Source of the DNA: Streptomyces sp. DvalAA-14
Lineage (GTDB): Bacteria > Actinomycetota > Actinomycetes > Streptomycetales > Streptomycetaceae
Length of the DNA stretch: 62,330 bases
NCBI RefSeq assembly: GCF_900091855.1
Contig: NZ_FMCH01000543.1
Location: 1 to 62,330 of the forward strand
Direction: 5' to 3'
A model generated the notes under the pieces. It was given only the letters and a program-made list of their open reading frames with translations. It was not told the origin of the DNA and did not search any database. A program made the translations under genes and the position numbers. Below are positions 48,411-57,549 of the stretch, in pieces. Each line of letters opens with the position of its first letter. Positions within the stretch are counted from its first letter, which is position 1.

Positions 48411-48856
48411 ACCTGCCGTGTTGAGAAGATGGCTGGACGGCTCCCGACATCCGGCATCTCGCCGCCTACCTGACCGTGGCCATTCCAGCGACAGAGCTGT
48501 GGGATGGCCATGGCTGGTTTCCGACCTGTCACGAGAGTGGATTCTATTGTGCAGGGGCGAGAAGAATAGTGCACGGGAAGAGATCCGTGATTCCTCGTCG
48601 GGCGGTCGCAGAAACCGCTGGGACAGCGAGTGCCGCGTCCACGTTCCCGTAACTGCCGTGCAGTCGCTGGCAGATCGCCGGGGAATGATGGTGGAAGCCG
48701 AGTCCGGCCCGGCCGATCGTGCGCCCACCCCGTGTCATACGCACGCCTTGGAGGCCGGGATACGGCCGGCGTCCTGCCGTTGCTGGGTGAGACTGTCGCC
48801 GCCGAGCGCGACCACCAGGGTGAGGGAACAGTGCCAGGGCGGCCCAGCTGTGCTGC

Positions 48857-48945
48857 TCACTCGTGCATGATGGCTTGTTCGGTCCAGATGATCTTGCCGT
48901 GCTCTGTGTACCTCGCGCCCCGCCTTTGGGCGGGCTCCGAGATCA
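48857..48945 (-). other. Short possible coding tail
   Basis: The minus strand encodes MISEPAQRRGARYTEHGKII then WTEQAIMHE and a stop, a coherent 29-residue frame that could be the end of a lost gene or a small ORF. There is no ribosome site. Confidence 0.25.
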
Positions 48946-49085
48946 TGAACGGGGCCTTCGGTGTGCCGAGGGATCGGGGCCTGCAGTGTGCCGGACGTTG
49001 TGGAACCCTTGACAAGAGGATGAAATAGCGGATTTAGCCAGGATATGACATGGGGTGACCCTGTGAAATCACGGAAGTACGAAAA

Positions 49086-51116
49086 GTGAGCACTCCTCTG
49101 GAATTGGTGGCCCTGGTCAGCGCTTCCCGCACTGTCGTCGGATGGACCGAGGCGGCCGAGCGTCTGTGGGGCTACTCCGCCGAGGAGGCGATGAACCGTC
49201 CTGTCGACCATTTGCTGATGGCCGGCGGCGACTCCGGTTGTGCCTCTGCCATGGAGCAGTCGCGGACGTGGTCCGGGACCGTTGAACTCCGGCAGCCTGA
49301 CGGCCGGGGACGGACGATGGAGCTCCGGGTGAGCCCTTTTTCGGTGGGGGAAGCCGCAGGCGACTGGTTCGTGTGGGAGGCAGGTCCCATCGAGCCTCCC
49401 GCCCTTTCGAGTCCGGACGCCGTCGTGCCGAAAGCACTCTTCGACCACGCGCCGATGGGTGCGCTGGTACTGGACCGGGATTTGCGCTGTATCTGGTCCA
49501 ATCAGGCGATCAACGAGATGGACTTCATTCCGGGGGGTCCGCAGCCGGGACGACGGATCACTGAGCTGCTGCCGGGCGGGGGTGCGGAAGCGCTTGAGGC
49601 AGAGATGCGCCGCGTTTTCGAAAGCGGTGCGCCGTCCCTGGACCAGGAGTGGATTCCGCCGGCGGTAGCAGGAGAGACCGGGAAGCCCCCTCTCTCGCTG
49701 TCGCTGTTCCCGCTGGACGAATCGGACGGCAGGGCACGGGGAGTGTGCCTGATGGCCGTGGACACGGGCGAGAGCGGCTCACGGCGGAGGCTGGAGCTCC
49801 TTGCCGAGGCCGGAACCCGCATCGGCAGCACCCTCGACGTCATGCGCACCGCGCAGGAACTGGCGGACACCGCGGTGCCGGCGCTCGCGGACTTCGTCAC
49901 CGTCGAACTTGCTGACACCGTCATTCCCGACGAGGAGCCTCTGGGACGCCTGGACGCCTCCAACGTCAGCGTTCCCGCCTTCTACCGCGGGGGGATGGCC
50001 TCGGTCCACCCCGGGGTTCCCGAGGCCCTGTGGCAGCGGGGGATGCCGGTCTTCGTCCCCCCGACGTCCCCCTACACCGGCGTCAGAGACTCCGGGCAAT
50101 CCCACTTCGAACCGGTCATCGACACCTCGCCCGGGACCTGGCGCGACAACGACCCCGACCGGGCCAGGGTCGTCAGGCAGTTCGGACTGCATTCGCTGAT
50201 GATCGTTCCCCTCCGGGCGCGCGGGGTGCTGCTCGGCATCGCCTCATTCGTACGCGGCGAGAATCCGGCCCCCTTCAGCAGGGACGATCTCCGCCTCGCT
50301 GAGGGGCTGGCGGCCCGGGCTTCGCTGAGCTTGGACAACGCGCGCCGCTACAGCCGGGAACGTACCGCGGCGCTCGCACTGCAGCGTGACCTGCTGCCGC
50401 ACCAGCTGCAGAGCGGCCAGGCCGTCGAGGTGGCCTCCCGCTACCTGCCCGCCGATACCCGGGACGGAGTGGGAGGCGACTGGTTCGATGCGATTCCGAT
50501 GCGGCACGACAGGGTCGCCCTGGTGGTCGGCGATGTCGCCGGCCACGGGATCAACGCGGCTGCGACCATGGGGCGGGTCCGCATGGTGGTCAACACGCTC
50601 ACCAACCTGGAGCTGCCCCCGGACCAGGTGCTCAGGCGCCTGGACGAAGTCGTCGTGGGGTTGGCCAGGGACCGCCCCGAGGACGAGTTCACCACGCCCA
50701 TTGTCGGGGCCACCTGTGTCTATGTGGTGTACGACCCTGCCACCAGGCGATGCACGATGGCCAGCGCCGGGCATCCTCCGCCGGCCATCGTCACCCCCGA
50801 CGGAGACGTCGCATTCGCCGACGTGCCCGTTGGCGCGCCCGTCGGCGTCGGACTGGGAGACTTCCGCTCGATCGAAACGCGGTTGCCGGAGGGAAGCCTG
50901 ATCGCGCTCTACACCGACGGCCTGGTCGAGACCCGCGCGGACGACATGGACCACGGACTCGACCGATTGCGCGCCGCCCTCACCGCCCCTGCCGGGGCGC
51001 TGGAGGACCTCGCCACCGCGATCATCGACAACGTGCCCGCGCCCGGGCAGGCCGAGGACGACATGGCCCTCCTGCTCGCCCGAACCCTGACACCCACGCC
51101 ACGAGGCAGGCCGTGA
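49086..51116 (+). CDS. PAS-GAF-SpoIIE (RsbU-type) serine phosphatase
   Basis: A 676-residue multi-domain protein: a PAS domain (about 5-105, WTEAAERLWGYSAEEAMNR), a second PAS (about 115-225), a GAF domain (about 240-410, ending ARASLSLDNARRYSRERTAA) and a C-terminal PP2C/SpoIIE phosphatase. The phosphatase has metal-binding motifs VGGDWFDAIP, VVGDVAGHGINAAATMGRVR, ASAGHPPPAIV and LIALYTDGLVE with EDDMALLLAR. It should dephosphorylate an anti-anti-sigma factor in response to a signal bound by PAS or GAF. GTG 49086 has CGGAAG about 10 bases upstream. No RsbV/RsbW partner is adjacent. Confidence 0.92.
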   Translation: MSTPLELVALVSASRTVVGWTEAAERLWGYSAEEAMNRPVDHLLMAGGDSGCASAMEQSRTWSGTVELRQPDGRGRTMELRVSPFSVGEAAGDWFVWEAGPIEPPALSSPDAVVPKALFDHAPMGALVLDRDLRCIWSNQAINEMDFIPGGPQPGRRITELLPGGGAEALEAEMRRVFESGAPSLDQEWIPPAVAGETGKPPLSLSLFPLDESDGRARGVCLMAVDTGESGSRRRLELLAEAGTRIGSTLDVMRTAQELADTAVPALADFVTVELADTVIPDEEPLGRLDASNVSVPAFYRGGMASVHPGVPEALWQRGMPVFVPPTSPYTGVRDSGQSHFEPVIDTSPGTWRDNDPDRARVVRQFGLHSLMIVPLRARGVLLGIASFVRGENPAPFSRDDLRLAEGLAARASLSLDNARRYSRERTAALALQRDLLPHQLQSGQAVEVASRYLPADTRDGVGGDWFDAIPMRHDRVALVVGDVAGHGINAAATMGRVRMVVNTLTNLELPPDQVLRRLDEVVVGLARDRPEDEFTTPIVGATCVYVVYDPATRRCTMASAGHPPPAIVTPDGDVAFADVPVGAPVGVGLGDFRSIETRLPEGSLIALYTDGLVETRADDMDHGLDRLRAALTAPAGALEDLATAIIDNVPAPGQAEDDMALLLARTLTPTPRGRP

Positions 51117-51124
51117 GCCTGCCT
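51104..51124. terminator. Short hairpin at the phosphatase stop
   Basis: AGGCAGGC (51104-51111) pairs with GCCTGCCT (51117-51124) and overlaps the stop codon. It may act as a weak terminator. Confidence 0.4.
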
Positions 51125-51350
51125 GCACGGCAGCCCTCGTGCTGGTGATCGCAGCGCTGTCCCGGGCGCCTTCCGGCGAAGGGGGACGACGGCAGCCGGG
51201 TGCCGGGCGCGAGACGCCCCGTGCGGACTGCCTCTCGGAGGAAGTGGCCCGGGAATCCGTCATGGAAACGGACCCTCACCTAATCCCACTCGACGGACGG
51301 TGTCTCCGCGGCGGCTCGCTGACCAGCGGGAACAGCGAGATGCGGGCAGA

Positions 51351-52223
51351 TCAGGCCTGCTGCGCGGCGAAGCCCGACCGCCACGTCGGATGCTCGGGCT
51401 CCCATCCTCGCGAGCGGGCCAGGCTGTTGGACGCTCCTCGCGCCCAGGGCTGCTGTCCTGACGCGGGTTCCGGTGCGGGCAGGTCGAGGACGGCGGCGAA
51501 GACCGGCAGCCACGCGCGAGCCGGCGCGGGCTCGTCGTCCACGATGTTGACCGGCCCGGACGGCCAGCCGAGGGCGGCGACCGCGGCCCGTGCGGCATCG
51601 CGGATGTGCACGAACGAGGTCACCGACAGATCCGCCTCGACGCTCCCGAGAAAACGGGCGTCCGGATCGCCGGCCAGGGCCGCGGCCACCGGGCCCCCGG
51701 GGACGTACCAGGTGCCGGGGCCGTACAGGATGCCGTACCGCAGCAGCACCGCCGTCTCCAGCTCCGCGGCCGTGTCCTCCAGCGCCCGGACTCCGTCCAC
51801 CATCTCCCGCCGCGGGTACCCCGCGCCGAGGTCGAGGGGCGCGGTCTCGTCGGCCGGGTCGTCCCCCGGCGCGTACGCCCAGGAGACCGACTGGGCGACG
51901 ATGCTGGACACGTCGGCGGACCTGGCCGCGTCCACCAGATTGCGGGTTCCCTCCCGGCGCAGCCGGTCGGTCGCCGCGCTGTCCGCGGCCGACAGGTCGG
52001 TCAGCTGGTGCATCACCGTGTCCGGGGCGGCCGCCGCCATCACGCGGTGCAGGGCGTCCCGGTCCAGGACATCGGCCTGAACCCCTGAGGCGCCCTGGCG
52101 GCGTACCCGCTCGGCACCCGCGGCCGAGCGGGAGATCCCGGTGACCCGGTGGCCCGCCTCCAGCAGCAGGGGAACGAGCAGCCGGCCGACCGCACCCGTA
52201 GCGCCCGCGACGAAGACATGCAT
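51351..52223 (-). CDS. NAD(P)-dependent sugar-nucleotide epimerase/dehydratase-like protein (extended SDR)
   Basis: A 290-residue extended short-chain dehydrogenase. The nucleotide-binding motif is at the start (MHVFVAGATGAVGRLLVPLL). VMHQLTDLSA follows, and later YGPGTWYVPGG and SVTSFVHIRDAARAAVAAL, characteristic of NAD-dependent epimerase/dehydratase proteins. The catalytic Tyr-x3-Lys is not canonical here (GAGYPRREMVDG), which suggests an atypical or non-catalytic role. ATG 52223 is chosen because the dinucleotide fold begins there. It is 96 bases from the aquaporin gene on the same strand. Confidence 0.82.
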   Translation of the reverse strand: MHVFVAGATGAVGRLLVPLLLEAGHRVTGISRSAAGAERVRRQGASGVQADVLDRDALHRVMAAAAPDTVMHQLTDLSAADSAATDRLRREGTRNLVDAARSADVSSIVAQSVSWAYAPGDDPADETAPLDLGAGYPRREMVDGVRALEDTAAELETAVLLRYGILYGPGTWYVPGGPVAAALAGDPDARFLGSVEADLSVTSFVHIRDAARAAVAALGWPSGPVNIVDDEPAPARAWLPVFAAVLDLPAPEPASGQQPWARGASNSLARSRGWEPEHPTWRSGFAAQQA

Positions 52224-52319
52224 CGAAGCCCAGCCCTCTGCCGGTCCGGAGATCCGTCTCATGACGAATCCGGGCAAAGTTAGCATAAGTGGCACCGCTG
52301 CCCTTCCCCGCATCCGGCT

Positions 52320-53102
52320 TCAGGCAGCCTCCACCTCGCTCTCGTCGCCGATCAGCTTGTACGTCAGCGGCCGGCACGCGTCGAACCGCCAGATGAACAG
52401 GTGGTAGATCGCCGCGCCGATCACCGCACCGAAGACCGGCGCGATCAGATAGATCCACAGATCATCGGTCTGCCCGGACAGCGCGGCCGGACCGAACTGG
52501 CGGGCGGGGTTGATCGAGCCCCCGCTGAGGGGGCCGAGCAGAGCGATCACCAGCGCGATGCACAGCCCGAGCACGTACGGCAGCAGGCGGATGAACCGGC
52601 TGTGCGCCAGGAACCAGCCGACCACAAGGATCACCGCCGCCATGGCACCCGCCTCGGCGAGGAAGACCGACGACGCCTGCCAGGTGGGCGAGGGCCGGAT
52701 CGCGCCGTGCGAGACCGACCGGCGGGCGACCGCGGGACCCCACGCCAGGCGGGCCAGCGCCGTCCCCGTCGCCGACCCGGCCAGTTGGGCGGCCGCGTAG
52801 GGAAGCACACTGCGACCGGGGAAGGCGTCCACCAGCCACAGGGCGACGGTCACGGCGGGGTTCACGTGCCCCCCGCTCTGCCTGCCCGGCGGGGTGAAGA
52901 TCAGCCCGGTGAGGACGGCACCGCCGAGCACACCGATGACCCCGAGCGCGACATGCAGGTCGGCGATGTACAGCGGCGAGCCGGGATCACGCAGCCACCG
53001 CACGATCGTCACGGTGACGAAGAGCAGGACCGTGGTGAGCACGAACTCGTCGACCGCGCGGGCCAGTGGCAGCGAGCGCGGCAGCGAAGGAGGGGGCCTC
53101 AC
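52320..53102 (-). CDS. Aquaporin/MIP-family channel
   Basis: A 260-residue integral membrane protein with six helices and both NPA half-helices: GGHVNPAVTVALWLVD and GGSINPARQFGPAALSG. It should pass water or small neutral solutes such as glycerol. Selectivity-filter residues cannot be assigned with certainty by eye. GTG 53102 is taken as the start because GGGAG lies six bases upstream; GTG 53159 is an alternative giving 19 more residues. Confidence 0.9.
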   Translation of the reverse strand: MRPPPSLPRSLPLARAVDEFVLTTVLLFVTVTIVRWLRDPGSPLYIADLHVALGVIGVLGGAVLTGLIFTPPGRQSGGHVNPAVTVALWLVDAFPGRSVLPYAAAQLAGSATGTALARLAWGPAVARRSVSHGAIRPSPTWQASSVFLAEAGAMAAVILVVGWFLAHSRFIRLLPYVLGLCIALVIALLGPLSGGSINPARQFGPAALSGQTDDLWIYLIAPVFGAVIGAAIYHLFIWRFDACRPLTYKLIGDESEVEAA

Positions 53103-53312
53103 CATCATCTCCCGGCGTCGGCGGTTCGGAAGCGCGCCCTCTGACTCTCGCACCGACACGGGGCGCCGCCGTGGATCTCGCCGATGAAGCGGACGGTGGC
53201 GCGATCACCGTGGGGCGGACCCCGCACCGGAGCCGTCGTTCGGTGCGGGTTTCTGTTCGGCGGCCTCAGCGGCCGGATGCCGATTTTCGGTGGGTGTGGC
53301 GTTGATGCCTGT

Positions 53313-54332
53313 TCAGATGCCGTTCCAGCAGGGTGCGGCCGTGATGTGGTGCCCGGAGGGCGACGGCTCGGTTCCGGAGATGGCGGTGAGTGCGTGCTCC
53401 CACAGGCGGTCCGCGGCGGCGGGGTCGAGGGACCACTCGGCCACGAAGCCGGTTGTCGCGTCGGGGCCGCCGGCCAGGATGCCGGGGTCCCCCTGGATGA
53501 CCTTGGCTTCCTGGTTTTCTTCGAAGTAGCGCCCGGTCACGCCTTCGAGGAGGGGTGAGGCGGCGAGCAGTGTCGTGGTGGCAGCGGCCTGTTCGGGTGT
53601 TTTGAAGTGGGGCGGGGTGAGCCGGTTGCCGTGCGTGTCCTGGGCGCCGAGCATCTGCAGGGTCGCCGCGTCCAGGTACCGGGAGAGGTTGGTGTGGGCC
53701 AACCCGGGGGCGCAGGCGTTGGCGGTGATGCCGTCGGCGGCCCAGCGGCGGCTGATGCCGACGGCGAGCAGTACGTCGGCGGTTTTCGACTGTGCGTAGG
53801 CGGTCACGGGGTCGTAGGCTCGCCGCTCGAACTGCGGATCGTCGAAGTCGAAGTCCGCGAGGAGCTGGGCGCCGGAGCTGACGACCACCACCCGTCCCCG
53901 TTCCGCGGACCGCAGGGCCTCGTGCAGGCCCGTCACGAGGGCGAAGTGGCCGAGGTAGTTGGTGGCGAGCTGCATCTCCCAGCCCAGGGCGTTGATTCGG
54001 CGTTCGGGGAGCATCATGACGCCGGCGTTGGCGATGACGGCGTCGGCGGGCCCGTCCCATGCCTGGCAGAAGGCGCGGACCGACTCCAGGTCGGCCAGGT
54101 CGAGTGCGACCGCTTCGGTCTGTGGGAATTCCTCCATGATCGCCTCGGCCGTGGAGGGGTCGCGGGTGGCGATCGTGACGCGGGCACCGGCCCCGGCGAG
54201 GGCACGGACCGTCTCGGCCCCGAGCCCTGACGCTCCTCCCGTGACGATGATGCGGCGTCCGGTCAGATCGACCCCGGCCAGGACCTCCGCTGCCGTGGCG
54301 CGCGCTGTGAAGGGAGTGGTGACTCGTGTCAT
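53313..54332 (-). CDS. Short-chain dehydrogenase/reductase (retinol-dehydrogenase-like)
   Basis: A 339-residue SDR. The NAD(P)-binding TGGASGLGAETVRALA is near residue 30, ANAGVMMLPERR and NYLGHFALVTGL in the middle. The catalytic Ser is in VVVVSSGAQ and Tyr/Lys in AYAQSKTADVLL. The long C-terminal region is typical of the WW-oxidoreductase/retinol-dehydrogenase-like group. ATG 54332 has AAGGA upstream. It is 87 bases downstream of the LLM oxidoreductase gene on the same strand, so the two may be one transcript. Confidence 0.9.
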   Translation of the reverse strand: MTRVTTPFTARATAAEVLAGVDLTGRRIIVTGGASGLGAETVRALAGAGARVTIATRDPSTAEAIMEEFPQTEAVALDLADLESVRAFCQAWDGPADAVIANAGVMMLPERRINALGWEMQLATNYLGHFALVTGLHEALRSAERGRVVVVSSGAQLLADFDFDDPQFERRAYDPVTAYAQSKTADVLLAVGISRRWAADGITANACAPGLAHTNLSRYLDAATLQMLGAQDTHGNRLTPPHFKTPEQAAATTTLLAASPLLEGVTGRYFEENQEAKVIQGDPGILAGGPDATTGFVAEWSLDPAAADRLWEHALTAISGTEPSPSGHHITAAPCWNGI

Positions 54333-54418
54333 ACCGGCGTTTTCCTTGCTCGTTGAGTGGGGCAGCTGGACAAGCTGCATGCCTCGAATGGACCTCGACC
54401 GCAGGTGGGGTCGGGCGA

Positions 54419-55276
54419 TCAGGAGGTCAGCGCTGCCAGTTCTCGCCATTCGCCCCGGGGCATGGCGGAGTCCGAGCCGACGACGTGCAGGCAGACGTGG
54501 TCGGCGCCGGCCTGGTGGTGCGCGCGGACCCGCGTGCCGATGGCCTCGACGTCTCCCCAGGCCACGATGCTGTCGATGAGGCGGTCGCTGCCACCGCCGG
54601 CGAGGTCGTCCTCGGTGAATCCCTGGCGGAGCAGGTTGCGGGCGTAGTGGTCCATGCCGAGGAAGACACCGAGGAATCCGCGTGCGGCGGCGCGGGCCTT
54701 GCCCGGATCGGCTTCGAGGACGACGGCCTGGTAGGGCGCGATGAGGGCCCGCTGGCCCAGCTGCTTGCGTGCGGCGGCCGAGTACTCGGGGGTGACCATG
54801 AACGGGTGGATGCCGGCGGTACGTCGTCCTGCCAGTTCGATCATCTTGGGGCCGAGGGCGGCCATGACCCGCTCGGCCGTGGGAACCGGGTCCGGGGCCT
54901 TGTCGAGTTGGTCGAGGTAGGCGTTCATGTCGGCCAGCGGCCGATAGGGCTGTCCCGCGCTCTGGGCGGCTGCCGGGTCGCTGACACCGAAGCCGAGCAG
55001 GTGCCGGCGGCCGTAGGCGGCCTGGAGCCGGGCGTGCCCGGCCGCCATCTCGGCGGGTTGGTGCCGCCAGATGCTGGCGACGCCGACGGCGACCTTCAGC
55101 CGGCGTGTGGCGCGCAGCAGGCGCTCGGAGTCGCCGAGGATGTCGCCGCCCCCCAGGCCCGGTATCCACAAGGCGCCATAACCCAGTTCGTCGAGTTCGG
55201 CGGCGGCGTCGGCGATCTCGTTCGGATCGGCCATCCGCAGTTCGATACTCCAGATCCCTGTGAGACCCAATTGCAT
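54419..55276 (-). CDS. LLM-class F420-dependent oxidoreductase
   Basis: A 285-residue luciferase-like oxidoreductase: MQLGLTGIWSIELRMADPNE at the start, ELDELGYGALWIPGLGGGDI, and RLLRATRRLKVAVGVASIW. LLGFGVSDPAAA and a C-terminal AHHQAGADHVCLHVV complete the pattern of TIGR03620-like actinobacterial members. It probably reduces or oxidises a small molecule with F420. ATG 55276 is chosen because the barrel begins there. It lies between two SDR genes on the same strand, together resembling a small catabolic group. Confidence 0.9.
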   Translation of the reverse strand: MQLGLTGIWSIELRMADPNEIADAAAELDELGYGALWIPGLGGGDILGDSERLLRATRRLKVAVGVASIWRHQPAEMAAGHARLQAAYGRRHLLGFGVSDPAAAQSAGQPYRPLADMNAYLDQLDKAPDPVPTAERVMAALGPKMIELAGRRTAGIHPFMVTPEYSAAARKQLGQRALIAPYQAVVLEADPGKARAAARGFLGVFLGMDHYARNLLRQGFTEDDLAGGGSDRLIDSIVAWGDVEAIGTRVRAHHQAGADHVCLHVVGSDSAMPRGEWRELAALTS

Positions 55277-55483
55277 GTCGTGAAAGCCTTGTCTGTGAAG
55301 GTGCGCGGCTCGGCCGCCCGGCGGGCGGCAGCGCACCGGCGGGACGCCCCAGCGCCCGGTCGCCTCGCTGTGGGCTCTACCTGTGGTCGCGGGACCGCCC
55401 GCCGGGCCGGGAGATGAGGCAGCCGCGGTGCCGTTCGGCGCGCAGGGGTGTTCCCGGCCCGGCGGGGAGGGTGGGGGTGGTGC

Positions 55484-56233
55484 CTAGATCTGGTTGCGGC
55501 CGCCGTCGACGAAGAGCTCGATGCCGGTGATGAAGGTGCTCTGGTCGGAGGCGAGGAACAAAACGGCGCTGGCCACCTCTTCGGGGCGTCCGACGCGGCC
55601 CATCGGGATCGTGCTGGCCATGTAGGACTTGAGCTGGTCGGCGCCCTCCTGGTCGGGGGCGAGGCCGTCGATGCCGGGGGTGTCGATCGTGCCGGGGCTG
55701 ATGGCGTTGACCCGGATCGAGCGGTCCTTGAGCTCGGCGGCCCAGGTGCGGGCGAAGGACCGGACCGCGGCCTTGGAGGCTCCGTAGACGCCGAAGGACG
55801 CGTTGCCCAGCGAGCCGGCGTTGGAGGACTGCAGGATGACCGAGGCGCCCTCGTTCAGCAGCGGCAGCGCCTTCTGGACGGTGAAGAGCATGCCCTTGGT
55901 GTTGATACCGAAGGTCTGGTCGAAGTGCTTCTCGGTGACCTGCTCCAGCGTGGCGAACTCGCCGCCGCCCGCATTGGCGTAGAGCACGTCGATGCGGCGG
56001 TTCTGCCGGGCGACCTCGGCGTAGAGCCGGTCCAGGTCCGCCAGATCGGACACGTCGCCCTGCACGCCGGTCGCGTTGCGGCCGATCTTGGCCACGGCCG
56101 CGTCGAGGGCGTCCTTGCGGCGGCCGGTGACGAAGACGTGCGCGCCCTCCGCCACGAAGCGCTCCGCGGTGGCCAGGCCGATCCCGGTGGTGCCGCCGGT
56201 GATGACGGCTGTCTTGCCCTCGAGCTGTCCCAT
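55484..56233 (-). CDS. SDR-family oxidoreductase under TetR control
   Basis: A 249-residue classical SDR: TGGTTGIGLATAERF for NAD(P), YANAGGGEF, catalytic Ser in VILQSSNAGS and Tyr-Lys in YGASKAAVRSF. The NAISPGTIDTPG loop and C-terminal GIELFVDGGRNQI complete it. Similar genes paired with TetR regulators are common and respond to small aromatic or quinone compounds. The operator at 56326, 93 bases upstream, matches one before the TetR gene, so this SDR is its probable target. Confidence 0.93.
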   Translation of the reverse strand: MGQLEGKTAVITGGTTGIGLATAERFVAEGAHVFVTGRRKDALDAAVAKIGRNATGVQGDVSDLADLDRLYAEVARQNRRIDVLYANAGGGEFATLEQVTEKHFDQTFGINTKGMLFTVQKALPLLNEGASVILQSSNAGSLGNASFGVYGASKAAVRSFARTWAAELKDRSIRVNAISPGTIDTPGIDGLAPDQEGADQLKSYMASTIPMGRVGRPEEVASAVLFLASDQSTFITGIELFVDGGRNQI

Positions 56234-56325
56234 GGTGGGCTCTCCTCATGTAGGTGGTGTACGCGCGACGCGGAAGAGCCCGTGAGCTCGCCCGCGATCC
56301 GCGGAGCCGGGTCAGCGGCCATTTA

Positions 56326-56341
56326 TTTAGTGACTACTAAA
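56326..56341. promoter_or_regulatory. TetR operator before the SDR gene
   Basis: TTTAGTGACTACTAAA, a near-perfect 16-bp palindrome in an AT-rich island. It is related to the site at 57178 (shared pattern TTTAGYNACTRCTAAR). Confidence 0.7.
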
Positions 56342-56518
56342 AAATAGCTCGCCGAAGGATGCCTGTCAAACGAGTGGGAAACGTGCCCGGCGTGCACCCG
56401 CGAGGGTGGCCGCGTGGGAGGCGTCGGGGAGTGCGGGGTGGCGGCCCTGGATACCCGGGCGGGCGCAACCACGCCGCTTCCGGCCTGCCGCCGTGCGCCG
56501 GCAGCGCGAACCAATCGG

Positions 56519-56544
56519 CCCCCCGCCCCCGCAGGGGCGGGGGG
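56519..56544. terminator. Perfect hairpin after the TetR gene
   Basis: CCCCCCGCCCC (56519-56529) pairs with GGGGCGGGGGG (56534-56544) around a 4-base loop, six bases past the minus-strand stop. Confidence 0.8.
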
Positions 56545-56549
56545 TGCCG

Positions 56550-57152
56550 TCAGGAGGCGGTCGGCTGCGGCCAGGCGGCCATCGCGGTGTCCACGATCTG
56601 GTGGAGCTGCTCCCGGGTCGCGCCACCGGCCGCCTGGACGGCGATGCCCTGGTAGATGGTGGAGAAGTAGCGCGCCAGGCCCTCGGGATCACTGCCGGCC
56701 GGCAGCTCGCCGCTGGAGCGGGCCTGCCGCAGCCGTTCCCGCAGTGCCACCTCGCCGGCCGCCCGGCGCCCGGTCAGCTCGTCGCGCGCGGCTTCCGCGC
56801 CCGGTGCGCAGGCCAGGGCGCCCGTCACGGTGATACAGCCGCGCGGATGAGCGGGATGCGTCGTGGCGTCGGCAGCGCCGTGCAGGAGGGCTTCCACAGT
56901 CGCCCGCGCCGTCGGCTCCGCGAACGCCTCGCGGATGTAGCGGGCCGGGCCGTCGGCGTACCGGTCCAGCGCCCTGCGGAACAGCTGCTCCTTGTTCCCG
57001 AAGGCGTTGTAGAGACTGGGCGCGTTGTTGATGCCCATCGCTTTGGTGAGGTCGGAGATCCCGGTGCCCTCGTAGCCCTGGCGCCAGAACAGCTCCAGCG
57101 CCCGATCGAGGGCAGTCTCACTGTCGAAGCTGCGCGGTCGTCCCCCGGCCAT
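56550..57152 (-). CDS. TetR/AcrR-family transcriptional regulator
   Basis: A 200-residue regulator. The helix-turn-helix starts AGGRPRSFDSETALDRALEL and includes GTGISDLTKAMGINNAPSLY with NAFGNKEQLF. The C-terminal ligand-binding domain contains RGCITVTGALACAPGAEAAR, the signature of the TetR_C_16-like group that controls oxidoreductase genes. The operator 26 bases upstream indicates autoregulation; the matching site before the SDR gene indicates its target. A strong terminator follows at once. Confidence 0.92.
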   Translation of the reverse strand: MAGGRPRSFDSETALDRALELFWRQGYEGTGISDLTKAMGINNAPSLYNAFGNKEQLFRRALDRYADGPARYIREAFAEPTARATVEALLHGAADATTHPAHPRGCITVTGALACAPGAEAARDELTGRRAAGEVALRERLRQARSSGELPAGSDPEGLARYFSTIYQGIAVQAAGGATREQLHQIVDTAMAAWPQPTAS

Positions 57153-57177
57153 GATCGCCTCCGTTCCGGAGTGGAAA

Positions 57178-57193
57178 TTTAGCTACTGCTAAG
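57178..57193. promoter_or_regulatory. TetR operator before the tetR gene
   Basis: TTTAGCTACTGCTAAG, 26 bases before the TetR start and related to 56326-56341. Confidence 0.68.
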
Positions 57194-57321
57194 TTACTCC
57201 TTCCTTCGGCAACGCGACCATCACATGAATGGTGGAGACCTGGCCCCGGCGTTCTGATCCGGCGTCGAGCTGACCTGGTTTCCGCCGTCGACTGGCCGGG
57301 CACGGGGCGTGACAGGGCTGC

Positions 57322-57549
57322 TCAGTCGTCGTAGCGGTGCGGAATGGCTGCGCTGAGCATCGCAAGCGCCGTTGCCATCCGATCGACCGCGAGTGACCCG
57401 GGCGGCCAGGAGCGGTCCCGGATGCGGCGCCGGGCGACCATGTCCGCGCCGATGACCAAAGTGCCGGTGGTCGAGCCTCGTTCACGCGCCGAAGCGGCCA
57501 CGTCCGCCATCCCGGGTCCGCTGTCCAGCGCCAGGAACTCGATCCCGGT
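57322..57549 (-). pseudogene. RsbT/anti-sigma-type ATPase fragment
   Basis: The minus strand reads TGIEFLALDSGPGMADVAAS then ARERGSTTGTL, the ATP-binding N2/G1-like box of an RsbT- or SpoIIE-associated histidine-kinase-like ATPase. The frame then changes to unrelated sequence and stops at 57322. No start or remaining domain exists. Confidence 0.55.
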
